DNA of 64,000 bases from Hymenobacter radiodurans (GTDB lineage: Bacteria; Bacteroidota; Bacteroidia; Cytophagales; Hymenobacteraceae): NCBI RefSeq assembly GCF_004355185.1, contig NZ_CP037922.1, positions 3,256,001 to 3,320,000 on the forward strand. The letters run 5' to 3'. The position numbers were made by a program, and so were the translations under genes. Of this stretch, positions 46,921 through 55,829 are shown in pieces (positions within the stretch are counted from its first letter, which is position 1; each line of letters opens with the position of its first letter). Under the pieces are notes generated by a model. It worked only from the letters and a program-made list of their open reading frames with translations, ran no database searches and was not told where the DNA came from.

Positions 46921-47597
46921 CTATTCTTCCTTCATCACGTAGCCCATTCCTACCAGCGTATGAATGAGCTTAGGCGAAAAATCCTTGTCAATCTTCTTTC
47001 GCAAGAAATTGATATAGACATCAATAACGTTGGATCCGGTATCAAAGGACGTTTCCCAAACCTGCTCCAGAATATCGACCCGCGATACGACCCGTTCTTG
47101 GTTGCGAAGCAAGTATTCCAGCAAAGCAAACTCACGGGCGGTTAACTGAATCGTCTGATTGGCGCGCTGCACCAGCTTGCGGCCCGGATCTAGGGTCAGA
47201 TCGGCCAGACGCAGCACAATATCCGGTGAAGGGGTCTCGTGGCGGCGCCGCACCAACGCTCGAATACGCGCCAGCAATTCCTGGAAAGCAAAGGGCTTCA
47301 CCAGATAGTCGTCGGCGCCGGCATCCAGCCCCGAATTTTATCATCTGTTTCGCCCAAAGCAGTGAGCATCAGAATGGGAACCGCAGAGTTCTGGGTGCGG
47401 ACCTGCCGACATACATCCAAGCCGTTGAGGCCCGGTAGCAGATTATCTAGGATCAACAGATCGAAAGATTCCGCCAAAGCCCGCCGCAAACCAGTAGGAC
47501 CATCACTTGCCACTTCTACGGAATGCTGCTGTTCCGTCAAGCCTTTTTGCAAGAAGGCCGCAACTTTGGGTTCATCTTCTACCAACAAAATTTTCAT
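46921..47597 (-). pseudogene. OmpR-family response regulator, frameshifted
   Basis: The receiver domain begins MKILLVEDEPKVAAFLQKGL, with the phospho-acceptor Asp in LLILDNLLPGLNG. The frame breaks after DDKIRG. Adding one G to the run of four at 47329-47332 (C on the plus strand) gives DDKIRGLDAGADDYLVKPFAF, the invariant Lys motif. The winged-helix domain then follows (LVQRANQTIQLTAREFALLEYL, NVIDVYINFLRKKID, IHTLVGMGYVMKEE). The repaired protein has about 225 residues and is probably functional. It partners the histidine kinase downstream. Confidence 0.93.
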
Positions 47598-47911
47598 AGA
47601 CAAGTATACGAACCGCCTTTCTGGAACAAACATTTGCCCCAAACGACTCTGATTGAATGGTGGAAAGCTGCTTTTGATGTGCTTATTACACAGTCAAAAA
47701 ACTATTAGTGTTGTAAATCCGTAAGAACCCGGAATTGTTAAGTACAAAATTTTATTATTAATATTTAACTATTTCTTGACATCACAAAGAATACGAATTA
47801 CTTTTACTATATAGTACTAAATAAGCTTGTCATTTTTACAGTTTCGCCTGCTTTTTGCTCCTGCTTTTGATTCTCCTTTACTCTACTCTCCTTCGAACAC
47901 ACCATTTTTTT
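47598..47911. other. AT-rich divergent promoter region before the exopolysaccharide locus
   Basis: About 314 bp between the divergent response-regulator and Wza-like genes. It is clearly richer in A and T than the DNA to its left (long runs such as AAAATTTTATTATTAATATT by position). It should hold both promoters. I could not assign boxes with confidence and saw no gene. Confidence 0.55.
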
Positions 47912-48694
47912 ATGATCCGTTCCTTCTACGCGTTGGCTCTCCTGTTGCTGAGCGGCCTATCTTCCTGTGTCTCAACCAAGGATATCAGCTATTTACAGGA
48001 TTCCGATTATTCCAGTACTCAAGCTAAAGCAGTAACCAATGAGCGCCAGGAGTATAAGCTTGCAACTAATGATGTCCTGAATATTACGGTGCAAAGCGCA
48101 CAGCCCGAACTTACGCAAGTATTTAACCTGAACACAGGTCAGGGAACGTTCATCAACGGTGACCCAGGCTCTCAGTATACGAACGGATATGTGATCGATG
48201 CGGGGGGCAATATTATGCTACCTACAGCTGGCCGGCTTATGGTGAAGGGACTTACTGTAACAGAGGCTCAGCGCGTTATCCAGAATGCTGTTAATAATTA
48301 TGTACGCGGTGCTACCGCTTCAGTCAAACTGGTCAGCTTTAAAATTACCGTTTTGGGTGAGGTCAGAAACCCCGGCTACTTCTTTATACAGAATCCGCAG
48401 GCTACTATACTGGAAGCCCTTGGCTTGGCTGGTGATCTTACCCCGTTAGGCAACCGTCGCAACGTTAAACTCATCCGTCAGACCCCAACTGGCTCCGAAG
48501 TGGTGTTGCTCGATCTTACACGCCCCAATCTGCTCTCCTCCCCTTATTTCTATCTGCAGCCAAACGATGCGGTATATGTAGAGCCTGAGTCAGCCCTTAC
48601 GCAGCGTGCGAACATCAACAACTTAAGTATCGTATTCGCGGGCCTGACTACAATCGCCGTAATAGCAAACTTAATTTTATCTGCGAACAAATAG
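47912..48694 (+). CDS. Wza-like polysaccharide export outer-membrane lipoprotein
   Basis: A 260-residue lipoprotein (ALLLLSGLSSCVSTKD). It contains the polysaccharide-export (PES) region (YKLATNDVLNITVQS ... GYVIDAGGNIMLPTAGRL) and a SLBB domain (KITVLGEVRNPGYFFIQNPQ, ATILEALGLAGDL). A C-terminal hydrophobic segment (LSIVFAGLTTIAVIANLIL) follows the pattern of Bacteroidetes members, in place of the outer-membrane helix of E. coli Wza. It starts at the ATG at 47912. It opens the exopolysaccharide locus and precedes the Wzc-like kinase by about 100 bp. Confidence 0.93.
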   Translation: MIRSFYALALLLLSGLSSCVSTKDISYLQDSDYSSTQAKAVTNERQEYKLATNDVLNITVQSAQPELTQVFNLNTGQGTFINGDPGSQYTNGYVIDAGGNIMLPTAGRLMVKGLTVTEAQRVIQNAVNNYVRGATASVKLVSFKITVLGEVRNPGYFFIQNPQATILEALGLAGDLTPLGNRRNVKLIRQTPTGSEVVLLDLTRPNLLSSPYFYLQPNDAVYVEPESALTQRANINNLSIVFAGLTTIAVIANLILSANK

Positions 48695-48752
48695 TATAAG
48701 CTCACGACAGCCAATGCTTTGCTAACCTACAGCAGCATAAATCCTTAGTTCG

Positions 48753-48760
48753 TACCTTGT
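48753..48760 (+). promoter_or_regulatory. -7-like box before the Wzc-like gene
   Basis: TACCTTGT, about 36 bp before the ATG of the Wzc-like gene. It matches the Bacteroidetes -7 box with one change at the end. The gap after the Wza-like gene is 102 bp, so an extra promoter is plausible. Confidence 0.4.
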
Positions 48761-48796
48761 ATATAATCGCAGGCCTTTTCTTTTTTAGTTATTCAG

Positions 48797-51181
48797 ATGA
48801 ATAAGCAAGAATCTTCGGATGAGCTGAACCTGAGCAATTTGCTCTTCAAATTCGGTCGCTATTGGTATCTTTTTGTTCTTGTACCACTTGTGTTGCTGGC
48901 TGCCACCTGGGTTAAAGTTCAGACCACGGCGCCAGTTTATCGCTTTCATTCAACCCTTCAGCTGGCCGATCGGGCAACCCCTGGCTCTCGTCAGGCGCAG
49001 GAGGTGCTTACGCCCAGTGAAAGCCGCAATGACCTAACCAGCGTAGAAGATGAGATAAGTGTGCTCACTTCGGCTTCCCTGGTACAGCAAGCCCTCGACA
49101 AACTCGACTTCGAGGTATCTTATTTTGACGTTACTAATTCATTAATTAACAAGCTTGGCGATCTAAAAGTCCAGGAGCATTACCAGGATGCCGGTTACAC
49201 AGTAAAGCTTGACACAATTGCCCCCCAGGTAACGGGGGTATCGCTATATCTGGAGTTGCGCCCCGATGGATTTTACCATATTCAGGGTGAGGCGGACAAA
49301 GCATACTTAACTGATATGCGTACCGGCGCGGTCCTAGAAACCATCGACAACTTCACTTTTAACGAGGTAGTACGTCCTGGTCAACTGCTACGCACGCGCC
49401 ACTTAACCCTCACCATTACCCCAACCGATTCTATCAGATCTTTGCCTGAAGTTGCAAAGCGCTATTTCGTTATCAATCACCCACAAGCACTGGTTGGTGA
49501 ATATCAGGGCAAGTTAGTAGTAGAACCTACAGAGCGCTTTGCCCGCGTACTCCGGCTCACGACCAAAGGCTCCGTAGGGGGTAAGGAAACGCGTTTCCTG
49601 AATACCCTGATGGAAACGTATGTCCTTAACGATCTGGTTGATAAGAACCGAAAAGGCAGCAAGACCTTTGAGTTTATCGAATCACAGATTACAAAGGTTG
49701 CCGATTCGCTACGCCGTTCAGAAGCCGCACTTGCTTCTTTCCGGGCATCGCGTGGCATGGTCGACGCTGGAGCTCAATCGAGTTCAGGTATTGGTAAGAT
49801 CAGCGAGTTAGAAAACCAGAAGGCTCAATTATTGACTACCCGGCGCACATATGAAAGCGTTCTGAGCGCTCTTCGTACAAATTCGAGTGAAGAGGCAGTT
49901 AGTACATGGGCAAGCGCAGGCGTAAACGATCCGGTACTTGATAGTCAGCTAAGTGACTTAGCGCAGCTAACTAGCCAGCGGGCTGGCTTGGCCGTCAGCG
50001 CAAATGATGATAACCCAGTATTGCAGGCCTTAGACAGCCGCATCCAGAGCCGTCGTCAGTCACTCCAGCGCAGCCTCACTGGGCTGATACGCTCATCAGA
50101 TGCAACGCTTAGTGATATAACCAATCGACTGGCCTCTATCAAAACCGCCATCAATCAGATGCCGGAGAATCAGCGTCAGGAAGCTCGACTGCGCACCCAG
50201 ACTACGCTGAATGATCAGAACTATAACTTCCTGATGCAGAAGCGAACAGAGGCAGCTTTGATGTTGGCGACGAATGTGAGCGACAAGAAAATAGTTGACC
50301 GCGCTCAATTATCTGATAGTGCTCCGGAAAGCCCCAAAGGTAAACAACTGTACATGTTTGCCGTATTGGCTGGACTAATGCTCCCCGCTGGCTTCCTTTT
50401 GTTGCGTGACCGGACAGCTCAAACTGTACAAAGTGCTGATGAACTCAAGCGCGTTACAAATGCTCCATTCTTGGGATTGATAGCCGATGCTGGTCGTAAA
50501 ATCCGGTTAGCTCGAATGGAGATGCCGCGTTCTGCTGTTACAGAGTCATTCCGTACGGTGCGCGTGAATCTGCAATATGTAGCAGCTGGGCCTGATCGAC
50601 GTGTTATTGGCTTTACCTCTTCTACTTCTGGTGAAGGCAAGACATTTTGCTGCACCAATTTAGCCGCTGAACTGGCTCTTTCAGGCAGACGCACTATTAT
50701 AATTGAGACTGATATGCGGAAGCCAACCGTAGCGGGCTACTTCGGTTTCGACTCACGTCACGCAGGCTTGTCGTCTTACTTAAATGGGGAATGCACTTTA
50801 GCCGAAGCGATACAGCAACCTGATATTCCTAATCTGGCGATTCTGGCTGCTGGCCCTATACCGGAGAATGCTTTGGAGCTACTGGAAATGCCACGCATGG
50901 CTTCGCTGATAGCTGAACTGCGTAAATCATATGACTACGTAATTGTAGATGCTCCTCCTCTGGGCCTCGTATCAGAGTATTATATTCTGAATCAATACAC
51001 TGATGTAACGATCTTTGTCGTTCGTCACCGTTATACACAGCGCAATATGCTATCACAGGTGCAAGAATTGGCTCAACGCCAGACTGGCAACCAGCAGCTT
51101 TATGTATTACTAAACGGCGTTAATTTCTCATCTACCTACGAGTACCGCTATAAGAGCGAATCGGCTTACTATACAGCCTAA
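48797..51181 (+). CDS. Wzc-like polysaccharide co-polymerase and tyrosine autokinase
   Basis: A 794-residue inner-membrane protein. The N-terminal Wzz domain has a membrane segment near residues 18-38, and a coiled-coil periplasmic region runs from 270 to 500 (SQITKVADSLRRSEAAL, NRLASIKTAINQM). The second membrane segment is LYMFAVLAGLMLPAGFLLL. The BY-kinase domain has Walker A TSSTSGEGKTF, Walker A' IIIETDMRKPTVAGYF and Walker B YVIVDAPPLGLV. The C-terminus ends in a tyrosine cluster (YEYRYKSESAYYTA), the autophosphorylation site of this family. It controls chain length and export together with the Wza-like protein. Confidence 0.95.
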   Translation: MNKQESSDELNLSNLLFKFGRYWYLFVLVPLVLLAATWVKVQTTAPVYRFHSTLQLADRATPGSRQAQEVLTPSESRNDLTSVEDEISVLTSASLVQQALDKLDFEVSYFDVTNSLINKLGDLKVQEHYQDAGYTVKLDTIAPQVTGVSLYLELRPDGFYHIQGEADKAYLTDMRTGAVLETIDNFTFNEVVRPGQLLRTRHLTLTITPTDSIRSLPEVAKRYFVINHPQALVGEYQGKLVVEPTERFARVLRLTTKGSVGGKETRFLNTLMETYVLNDLVDKNRKGSKTFEFIESQITKVADSLRRSEAALASFRASRGMVDAGAQSSSGIGKISELENQKAQLLTTRRTYESVLSALRTNSSEEAVSTWASAGVNDPVLDSQLSDLAQLTSQRAGLAVSANDDNPVLQALDSRIQSRRQSLQRSLTGLIRSSDATLSDITNRLASIKTAINQMPENQRQEARLRTQTTLNDQNYNFLMQKRTEAALMLATNVSDKKIVDRAQLSDSAPESPKGKQLYMFAVLAGLMLPAGFLLLRDRTAQTVQSADELKRVTNAPFLGLIADAGRKIRLARMEMPRSAVTESFRTVRVNLQYVAAGPDRRVIGFTSSTSGEGKTFCCTNLAAELALSGRRTIIIETDMRKPTVAGYFGFDSRHAGLSSYLNGECTLAEAIQQPDIPNLAILAAGPIPENALELLEMPRMASLIAELRKSYDYVIVDAPPLGLVSEYYILNQYTDVTIFVVRHRYTQRNMLSQVQELAQRQTGNQQLYVLLNGVNFSSTYEYRYKSESAYYTA

Positions 51182-51237
51182 ATTCGCCAGGCGTAACTGT
51201 CGAGTTTGACAGTTTTGCTCCCAGATTTCCTGTGTCA

Positions 51238-53886
51238 ATGAGCCAGAATCTATCCTCACGTATCCTGCACAGCATTAAATGGACCACAACGGCCACCTTC
51301 GCGATTGCTGCGATGCAGGTAGGCTACAGTGCCTTAATGTCGCGCTTGCTTACTCCGGCCGATTTTGGCTTAGTTGGTATGGCTGGAGTTGTGTTAAGTT
51401 TTGGCAGCTATTTCGCTCAAATGGGTTTGGAACAAGCCCTGATTCAACGTACTGAACTTAGTGAAGACGATGTACGGGTAGCCTTTACGGTTTCGGTTCT
51501 ACTCGGAATTACGTGCACCACAATACTCTGGTTTGCAGCCCCTATAGTTCCCCTTTACTTTAAAAACCCCCATGTAGTACCAATTCTACAGGTGATGGCG
51601 GTAAGCTTGTTGATTACCGGCTTATCCGCTACGGCTATAAGCTTGCTCAAGCGCCGTATGGCATTCGAAACACTAAGCAAAATAGAGGTTGCCTCTTATA
51701 TAATTGCTTATGGTGGTGTGGGCTTAGGAATGGCTTTTCGGGGTCATGGTGTCTGGAGCTTGCTGGGAGCGACAATTACGCAGGGCATACTGCTAGGTAT
51801 ACTGGCTTATTGGAATGTTCGCCATAGCATACGGCCACTCTTCAGCTGGAATGTATTTAAGCCACTGTTTGCTTTTGGTGGTAAGGTTTCAGTCATAAGC
51901 TTCCTAGAATTTCTTGGTGCTAACCTCGATCAGTTATTTATTGGTCGACTACTGGGTGTGCGCATGGTGGGTATCTATAATCGAGCATTCATGTTGGTGT
52001 ATCTACCCGTACACAACATGACGACCAGTATAGCACGGGTACTTTTACCAGCCTTCAGTACACTACAAAATGATCGTAAGCGGCTAAGTCAGTCCTACTT
52101 AACTACCCTTTCCCTTACTAGCTATGTGGTGTTGCCTACCTGTGTAGGAATTGCCACTACAGCTGAGCCTTTGGTCCAAGTGATGCTTGGCGATCAGTGG
52201 CTAGAAGCAATACCGATTGTTAAAATTGTAGCCTTTGTTGTAGGGCTAAATATGCTATCTACTTTTGGAGGTATTCTATTTGAATCGCTGGCAGATCTCA
52301 ACTTCAAGCTGGCGCTACAAGGGGGATATGTAATAATTCAAGCCCTGCTTATGATCTATGCCAGTCGCTTTGGCCTGGTAGGTCTGACTGGGGCCATGTT
52401 ATTAGGCGAAGTACTACGTCATTTGGCCTATCTGATAGCTGGCAGACGCTTATTAAGCTATACCTTCTTTGATATTGTATCTACTTACCTACCCGCTACT
52501 GTAACAGCACTTGTTGTTGGGCTAGCTTCTTATGGTCTAACAAAAGCCTTCGCTGGTTCGGGAGTACCAGCCTTGGTGCAGTTGCTGGCTCACATATTGC
52601 TCTGTGGATCCTTACTGATTGGTATGCTAACAGTTGGCATCAATCGTCCTATCCGCATGCAACTTGATGAGCACGTACTGAGCAAGCTTAGCTTTTTACA
52701 GCAGTCGCGTCCTTTTAGCCAGATGCGTCTGTCTGTAGCGAAAGTGCGGGTACGGTTAGCACAGATACTTCAGCGCAAGCTGTTAGGCTCAATGGTTGGC
52801 AACTTACCTGGCACGGCATTGCGCTCTTTGGAGGAAGTATGTGGTTGGGATGATGTTCGTCCGCACGTTCGCACCATGCGTACGTTATCAGCGCCACTTA
52901 CGCAGCACTATTCTTTTCCAGCACATTACCCCCCTTACTTTCGACGCAACAAGGCTTTTGAAGCTCGTCTGGCCTACTGGCTCCGTGATGTATGTGTTGC
53001 ACCTGCCAATGGACTTACTTGGCTACCGGATGCTGATTATGTTCTGTCCGAAAGTATAGGTGATGTGCGCCGGTTGATGGGCTGGGGAAATATTTTGCCT
53101 CACTTACACCTCCTACATTCTCGTCGTCCTACTCCTCTCGATGAGCAAGGATTAGTAGTAGCAGCCGCTCCCGCTCCTTTTTTCCATTGGATCTTCGAAA
53201 CGCTACCTAACTTGCTGACAGCACTGGAGCTTGACCCTGAAGTGCGCATCTTGCTACCCGCGCAGTACCCTACCTTTGTGCGTCAGGCTTTGGAGCTACG
53301 ATTGGGGGACAATTTTGATCAACGAGTTTCTATTGCCGAAGGACCTGTACGTGTTCCAAACCTATTGCTGCTGCAAACGGAAGTAGATGCCGGCTTTGTA
53401 CCGCCTATTGCAGTAGATATTCTTCGAAATTACTACCTCCCCAATCATTCCAGCCTACCTGCCGGCTACCGTGACGTTTATATATCACGACGGTATGTTC
53501 CAAGGCGTGCTATGTCCAATGAAGCAGCACTCGAGGAAGCTCTCCGCAAAAGAGGTTTTGAAATAATTTATAGTGAACACCTCTCCTTCGCTGACCAAGT
53601 AAAATTATTCAGCCAGGCTCGAACAGTGGTAGCGCTTCACGGGGCTGGCATGAGTAATATCGTTTGGGCTCCGGCAGGCCTGCAAGTGCTGGAGATTTTC
53701 CCTAATGGCTATTTCAACGATTGCTATGCCCGGCTAACAGTGCAGCTCGGCCATGACTACGACTACATTACCTGTGGACCATCACAGGGCAAAACTGCTT
53801 CCGGCACGATTTCGGTTGCAGATGTAGTTGACCGACTTCCCGTTGCGCAAGCTCCTCAAGCGGCAGGCTTAGCATCAGCTCTTTAA
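51238..53886 (+). CDS. Wzx-type flippase fused to a GT61 glycosyltransferase
   Basis: A single 882-residue frame that appears to join two proteins. Residues 1 to about 480 form a lipopolysaccharide-type flippase (oligosaccharide flippase/MATE-like), with about 13-14 membrane segments (VGYSALMSRLLTPADFGLVG, GVWSLLGATITQGILLG). Residues from about 530 form a GT61 (DUF563) glycosyltransferase: EVCGWDDVRPHVR, APFFHWIFETLPNLL, the YISRRYVPRR motif and VALHGAGMSNIVWAPAG. The join is a basic amphipathic segment (VAKVRVRLAQILQRKLLG). The start is taken as the ATG at 51238, with GTG 51232 an alternative. Fusion would place a transferase on the cytoplasmic face of the flippase. I am unsure whether the fusion is common in relatives. 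Confidence 0.85.
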   Translation: MSQNLSSRILHSIKWTTTATFAIAAMQVGYSALMSRLLTPADFGLVGMAGVVLSFGSYFAQMGLEQALIQRTELSEDDVRVAFTVSVLLGITCTTILWFAAPIVPLYFKNPHVVPILQVMAVSLLITGLSATAISLLKRRMAFETLSKIEVASYIIAYGGVGLGMAFRGHGVWSLLGATITQGILLGILAYWNVRHSIRPLFSWNVFKPLFAFGGKVSVISFLEFLGANLDQLFIGRLLGVRMVGIYNRAFMLVYLPVHNMTTSIARVLLPAFSTLQNDRKRLSQSYLTTLSLTSYVVLPTCVGIATTAEPLVQVMLGDQWLEAIPIVKIVAFVVGLNMLSTFGGILFESLADLNFKLALQGGYVIIQALLMIYASRFGLVGLTGAMLLGEVLRHLAYLIAGRRLLSYTFFDIVSTYLPATVTALVVGLASYGLTKAFAGSGVPALVQLLAHILLCGSLLIGMLTVGINRPIRMQLDEHVLSKLSFLQQSRPFSQMRLSVAKVRVRLAQILQRKLLGSMVGNLPGTALRSLEEVCGWDDVRPHVRTMRTLSAPLTQHYSFPAHYPPYFRRNKAFEARLAYWLRDVCVAPANGLTWLPDADYVLSESIGDVRRLMGWGNILPHLHLLHSRRPTPLDEQGLVVAAAPAPFFHWIFETLPNLLTALELDPEVRILLPAQYPTFVRQALELRLGDNFDQRVSIAEGPVRVPNLLLLQTEVDAGFVPPIAVDILRNYYLPNHSSLPAGYRDVYISRRYVPRRAMSNEAALEEALRKRGFEIIYSEHLSFADQVKLFSQARTVVALHGAGMSNIVWAPAGLQVLEIFPNGYFNDCYARLTVQLGHDYDYITCGPSQGKTASGTISVADVVDRLPVAQAPQAAGLASAL

Positions 53887-53929
53887 TAGAGGCAAGGCTT
53901 TAGGCTCGCCTTCTAACCCTTTTCATTTG

Positions 53930-54736
53930 ATGAAACCCAATTACTCCATTCTAGTTAGCAGCACTGATTCTTATTCTGATTGTTGGGGGCCATTTTTTAA
54001 GCTATTCAAAAAGTACTGGCCAAGTTTTAAAGGCCGAATTTTTCTGAGCACGGAAACTAAGGATTTCTCGTTTCCAGGGCTTGATATTACCTGTACACGG
54101 GTGGCACGCTTTACAGGCAGCGCCAAGACTCCTCACGGCTCGCGCTTACTTGAAGCCTTCAAACAGATCGACACTGATATCGTGGTTTATCTGCATGAGG
54201 ATATGTTTTTGGATCACTTGGTGCCCGAAGCGAAGGTGCAGCAGATGGTTGACACAATGCTAGCGCACCAAATAACCTATATAGGTTTAGTAGAAAGTGG
54301 CAATCAGGGGCCATTTCACCCAAGCCAATTTCCGGATTTGTGGGAGGTAGATCATTCGGATGACTACCTGTTTAGCGCCATGGCCTCCATGTGGAATATC
54401 AGACGAATTGGACGTTACTTTCGTCCTCACGAAGACCCATGGCAGACTGAGTACTATGTAAATCGACGGGTGAAACGCACTAACGAGCGTTTCTATACGA
54501 TCAATCGTGACCTGTATTCGTACCCCGACCATGCCATTATTCCATTTGCTCCCATCACCGGGATCTACCGGGGGAAGTGGCATAGAGATGCAGTAGTAGA
54601 TTTATTCGCCTCCGAGGGAATAGAGATAGACTATTCGTTGCGAGGCTTTTACACACCAGGGACTGATGATGATGCACCGCCACCAAAGGAGTACTCCTTT
54701 AAAAAGCTCGTCTCAGTAGTTAAGTCTAGAATATGA
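53930..54736 (+). CDS. Uncharacterised protein of the exopolysaccharide locus, possibly a glycosyltransferase
   Basis: A 268-residue cytoplasmic protein with no family I can name. It opens like a GT-A fold (YSILVSSTDSYSDCWGPFFKLF), has a likely nucleotide or metal segment VVYLHEDMFLDHLV in the position of a DxD motif, and ends with a basic tail. The YGNQGPFH-type segment SGNQGPFHPSQFPDLW and the aromatic EDPWQTEYYVNRR are conserved-looking. It lies between the flippase-GT61 gene and the next transferase, and its TGA overlaps the following ATG, which suggests translational coupling. Glycosyltransferase is a guess from context and fold pattern. Confidence 0.7.
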   Translation: MKPNYSILVSSTDSYSDCWGPFFKLFKKYWPSFKGRIFLSTETKDFSFPGLDITCTRVARFTGSAKTPHGSRLLEAFKQIDTDIVVYLHEDMFLDHLVPEAKVQQMVDTMLAHQITYIGLVESGNQGPFHPSQFPDLWEVDHSDDYLFSAMASMWNIRRIGRYFRPHEDPWQTEYYVNRRVKRTNERFYTINRDLYSYPDHAIIPFAPITGIYRGKWHRDAVVDLFASEGIEIDYSLRGFYTPGTDDDAPPPKEYSFKKLVSVVKSRI

Positions 54737-55809
54737 TGGATATCGTAACTAGTCTCTGCGTTGACGACACTACCACGCCGGATTCGCTATATCCCCAATT
54801 GCTCGATGTAAGTGCTAGTAAACGTCGGCGGATTTATTGGCAGTGCACTGCCGTATTTTTTGCTACTTCGGTGCGCTGCAATCCGGAAGCTAGGCATATT
54901 TTGTATACCAATGATCAAGAGGCAGCAACTTGGGACGGTACCGACTTTAGAGCATTCCTGACGGGTTTAGGCGTAATAACCAAAACTTTGGCTTTTGAGT
55001 CATTTCGCCCCCCAGAGCATTTTGTTACTGAATTTCGTAATGCTTTTTATAAGCTCGACGTACTAAAAGCACTGTCACAGCCATATGCCGGCTCGCACAG
55101 CCTGTTACTAGACTCTGACTGCGTTTGGACGCGTCCTGATCCAAAGCTTGTCCGGCTTGTACAGAGCGATACTCTTTTACTACTGGATGCAGAACCAGAG
55201 TCGTTGCCTGACACTAAAATCCATGGCCTGAGTCGCCGTGATATGGGCGACTTATACCGAGAGTTAGATCCTGAGTATCCGGTAGCCGTGCCCTTACACT
55301 TTGGCGGCGAGATTATTGGTGGTAGCCGAGAGAGATTGGCAGAGGTGGCAAACCAACTGACGGCGACCTGGCAACAAATTGTGCGTGAGTATCCGTCAGC
55401 GCCGCCTCGTTTCCGTAACAAGCGGAATATTTTTGATGGTGACGAGTACATGACCAGCTTTGTGTGCAACCGTCTTCCGCGCCCTTGGACAGATGCGAGT
55501 CCTTTCATTCGACGTATTTGGACTACCTACCAAAACACGAACGTTCGTGCCGCCGATGCAAGATTGACGCTGTGGCATTTGCCCAATGAGAAAACTCAGG
55601 GTATTCCGGTACTTAGTCGGTTAGTAGTAAAGCCAAGCTCCCAATTCTGGAAATTGCCCCCCACAGACTTAGCTGATTACTTAGGTAGCTATCTGGGTGT
55701 TCCGCATCCCGTATGGCGGCCACGGCGCTTACTGACGCTGGCTACGAAGCTTCCACGCTTATTGCTTATTGCAAAGCGGCTACTTTTTCGGCCGGCACCG
55801 GCTACCTGA
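54733..55809 (+). CDS. Probable GT-A type glycosyltransferase
   Basis: A 358-residue protein starting in ATGA overlap with the previous gene. The N-terminal half resembles nucleotide-diphospho-sugar transferases. ARHILYTNDQEAAT is followed by AFYKLDVLKAL, and SHSLLLDSDCVW has the DxD-type acidic pair that usually binds a metal-sugar nucleotide. A later segment (HFGGEIIGGSRERLAEV) and NIFDGDEYMTSF fit the acceptor side. A basic, hydrophobic C-terminus (RRLLTLATKLPRLLLIAKRL) may bind the membrane. The sugar and acceptor are unknown. The following gene starts 20 bp later. Confidence 0.78.
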   Translation: MMDIVTSLCVDDTTTPDSLYPQLLDVSASKRRRIYWQCTAVFFATSVRCNPEARHILYTNDQEAATWDGTDFRAFLTGLGVITKTLAFESFRPPEHFVTEFRNAFYKLDVLKALSQPYAGSHSLLLDSDCVWTRPDPKLVRLVQSDTLLLLDAEPESLPDTKIHGLSRRDMGDLYRELDPEYPVAVPLHFGGEIIGGSRERLAEVANQLTATWQQIVREYPSAPPRFRNKRNIFDGDEYMTSFVCNRLPRPWTDASPFIRRIWTTYQNTNVRAADARLTLWHLPNEKTQGIPVLSRLVVKPSSQFWKLPPTDLADYLGSYLGVPHPVWRPRRLLTLATKLPRLLLIAKRLLFRPAPAT

Positions 55810-55829
55810 CCTTTGCTTTTTCCCTTTCT

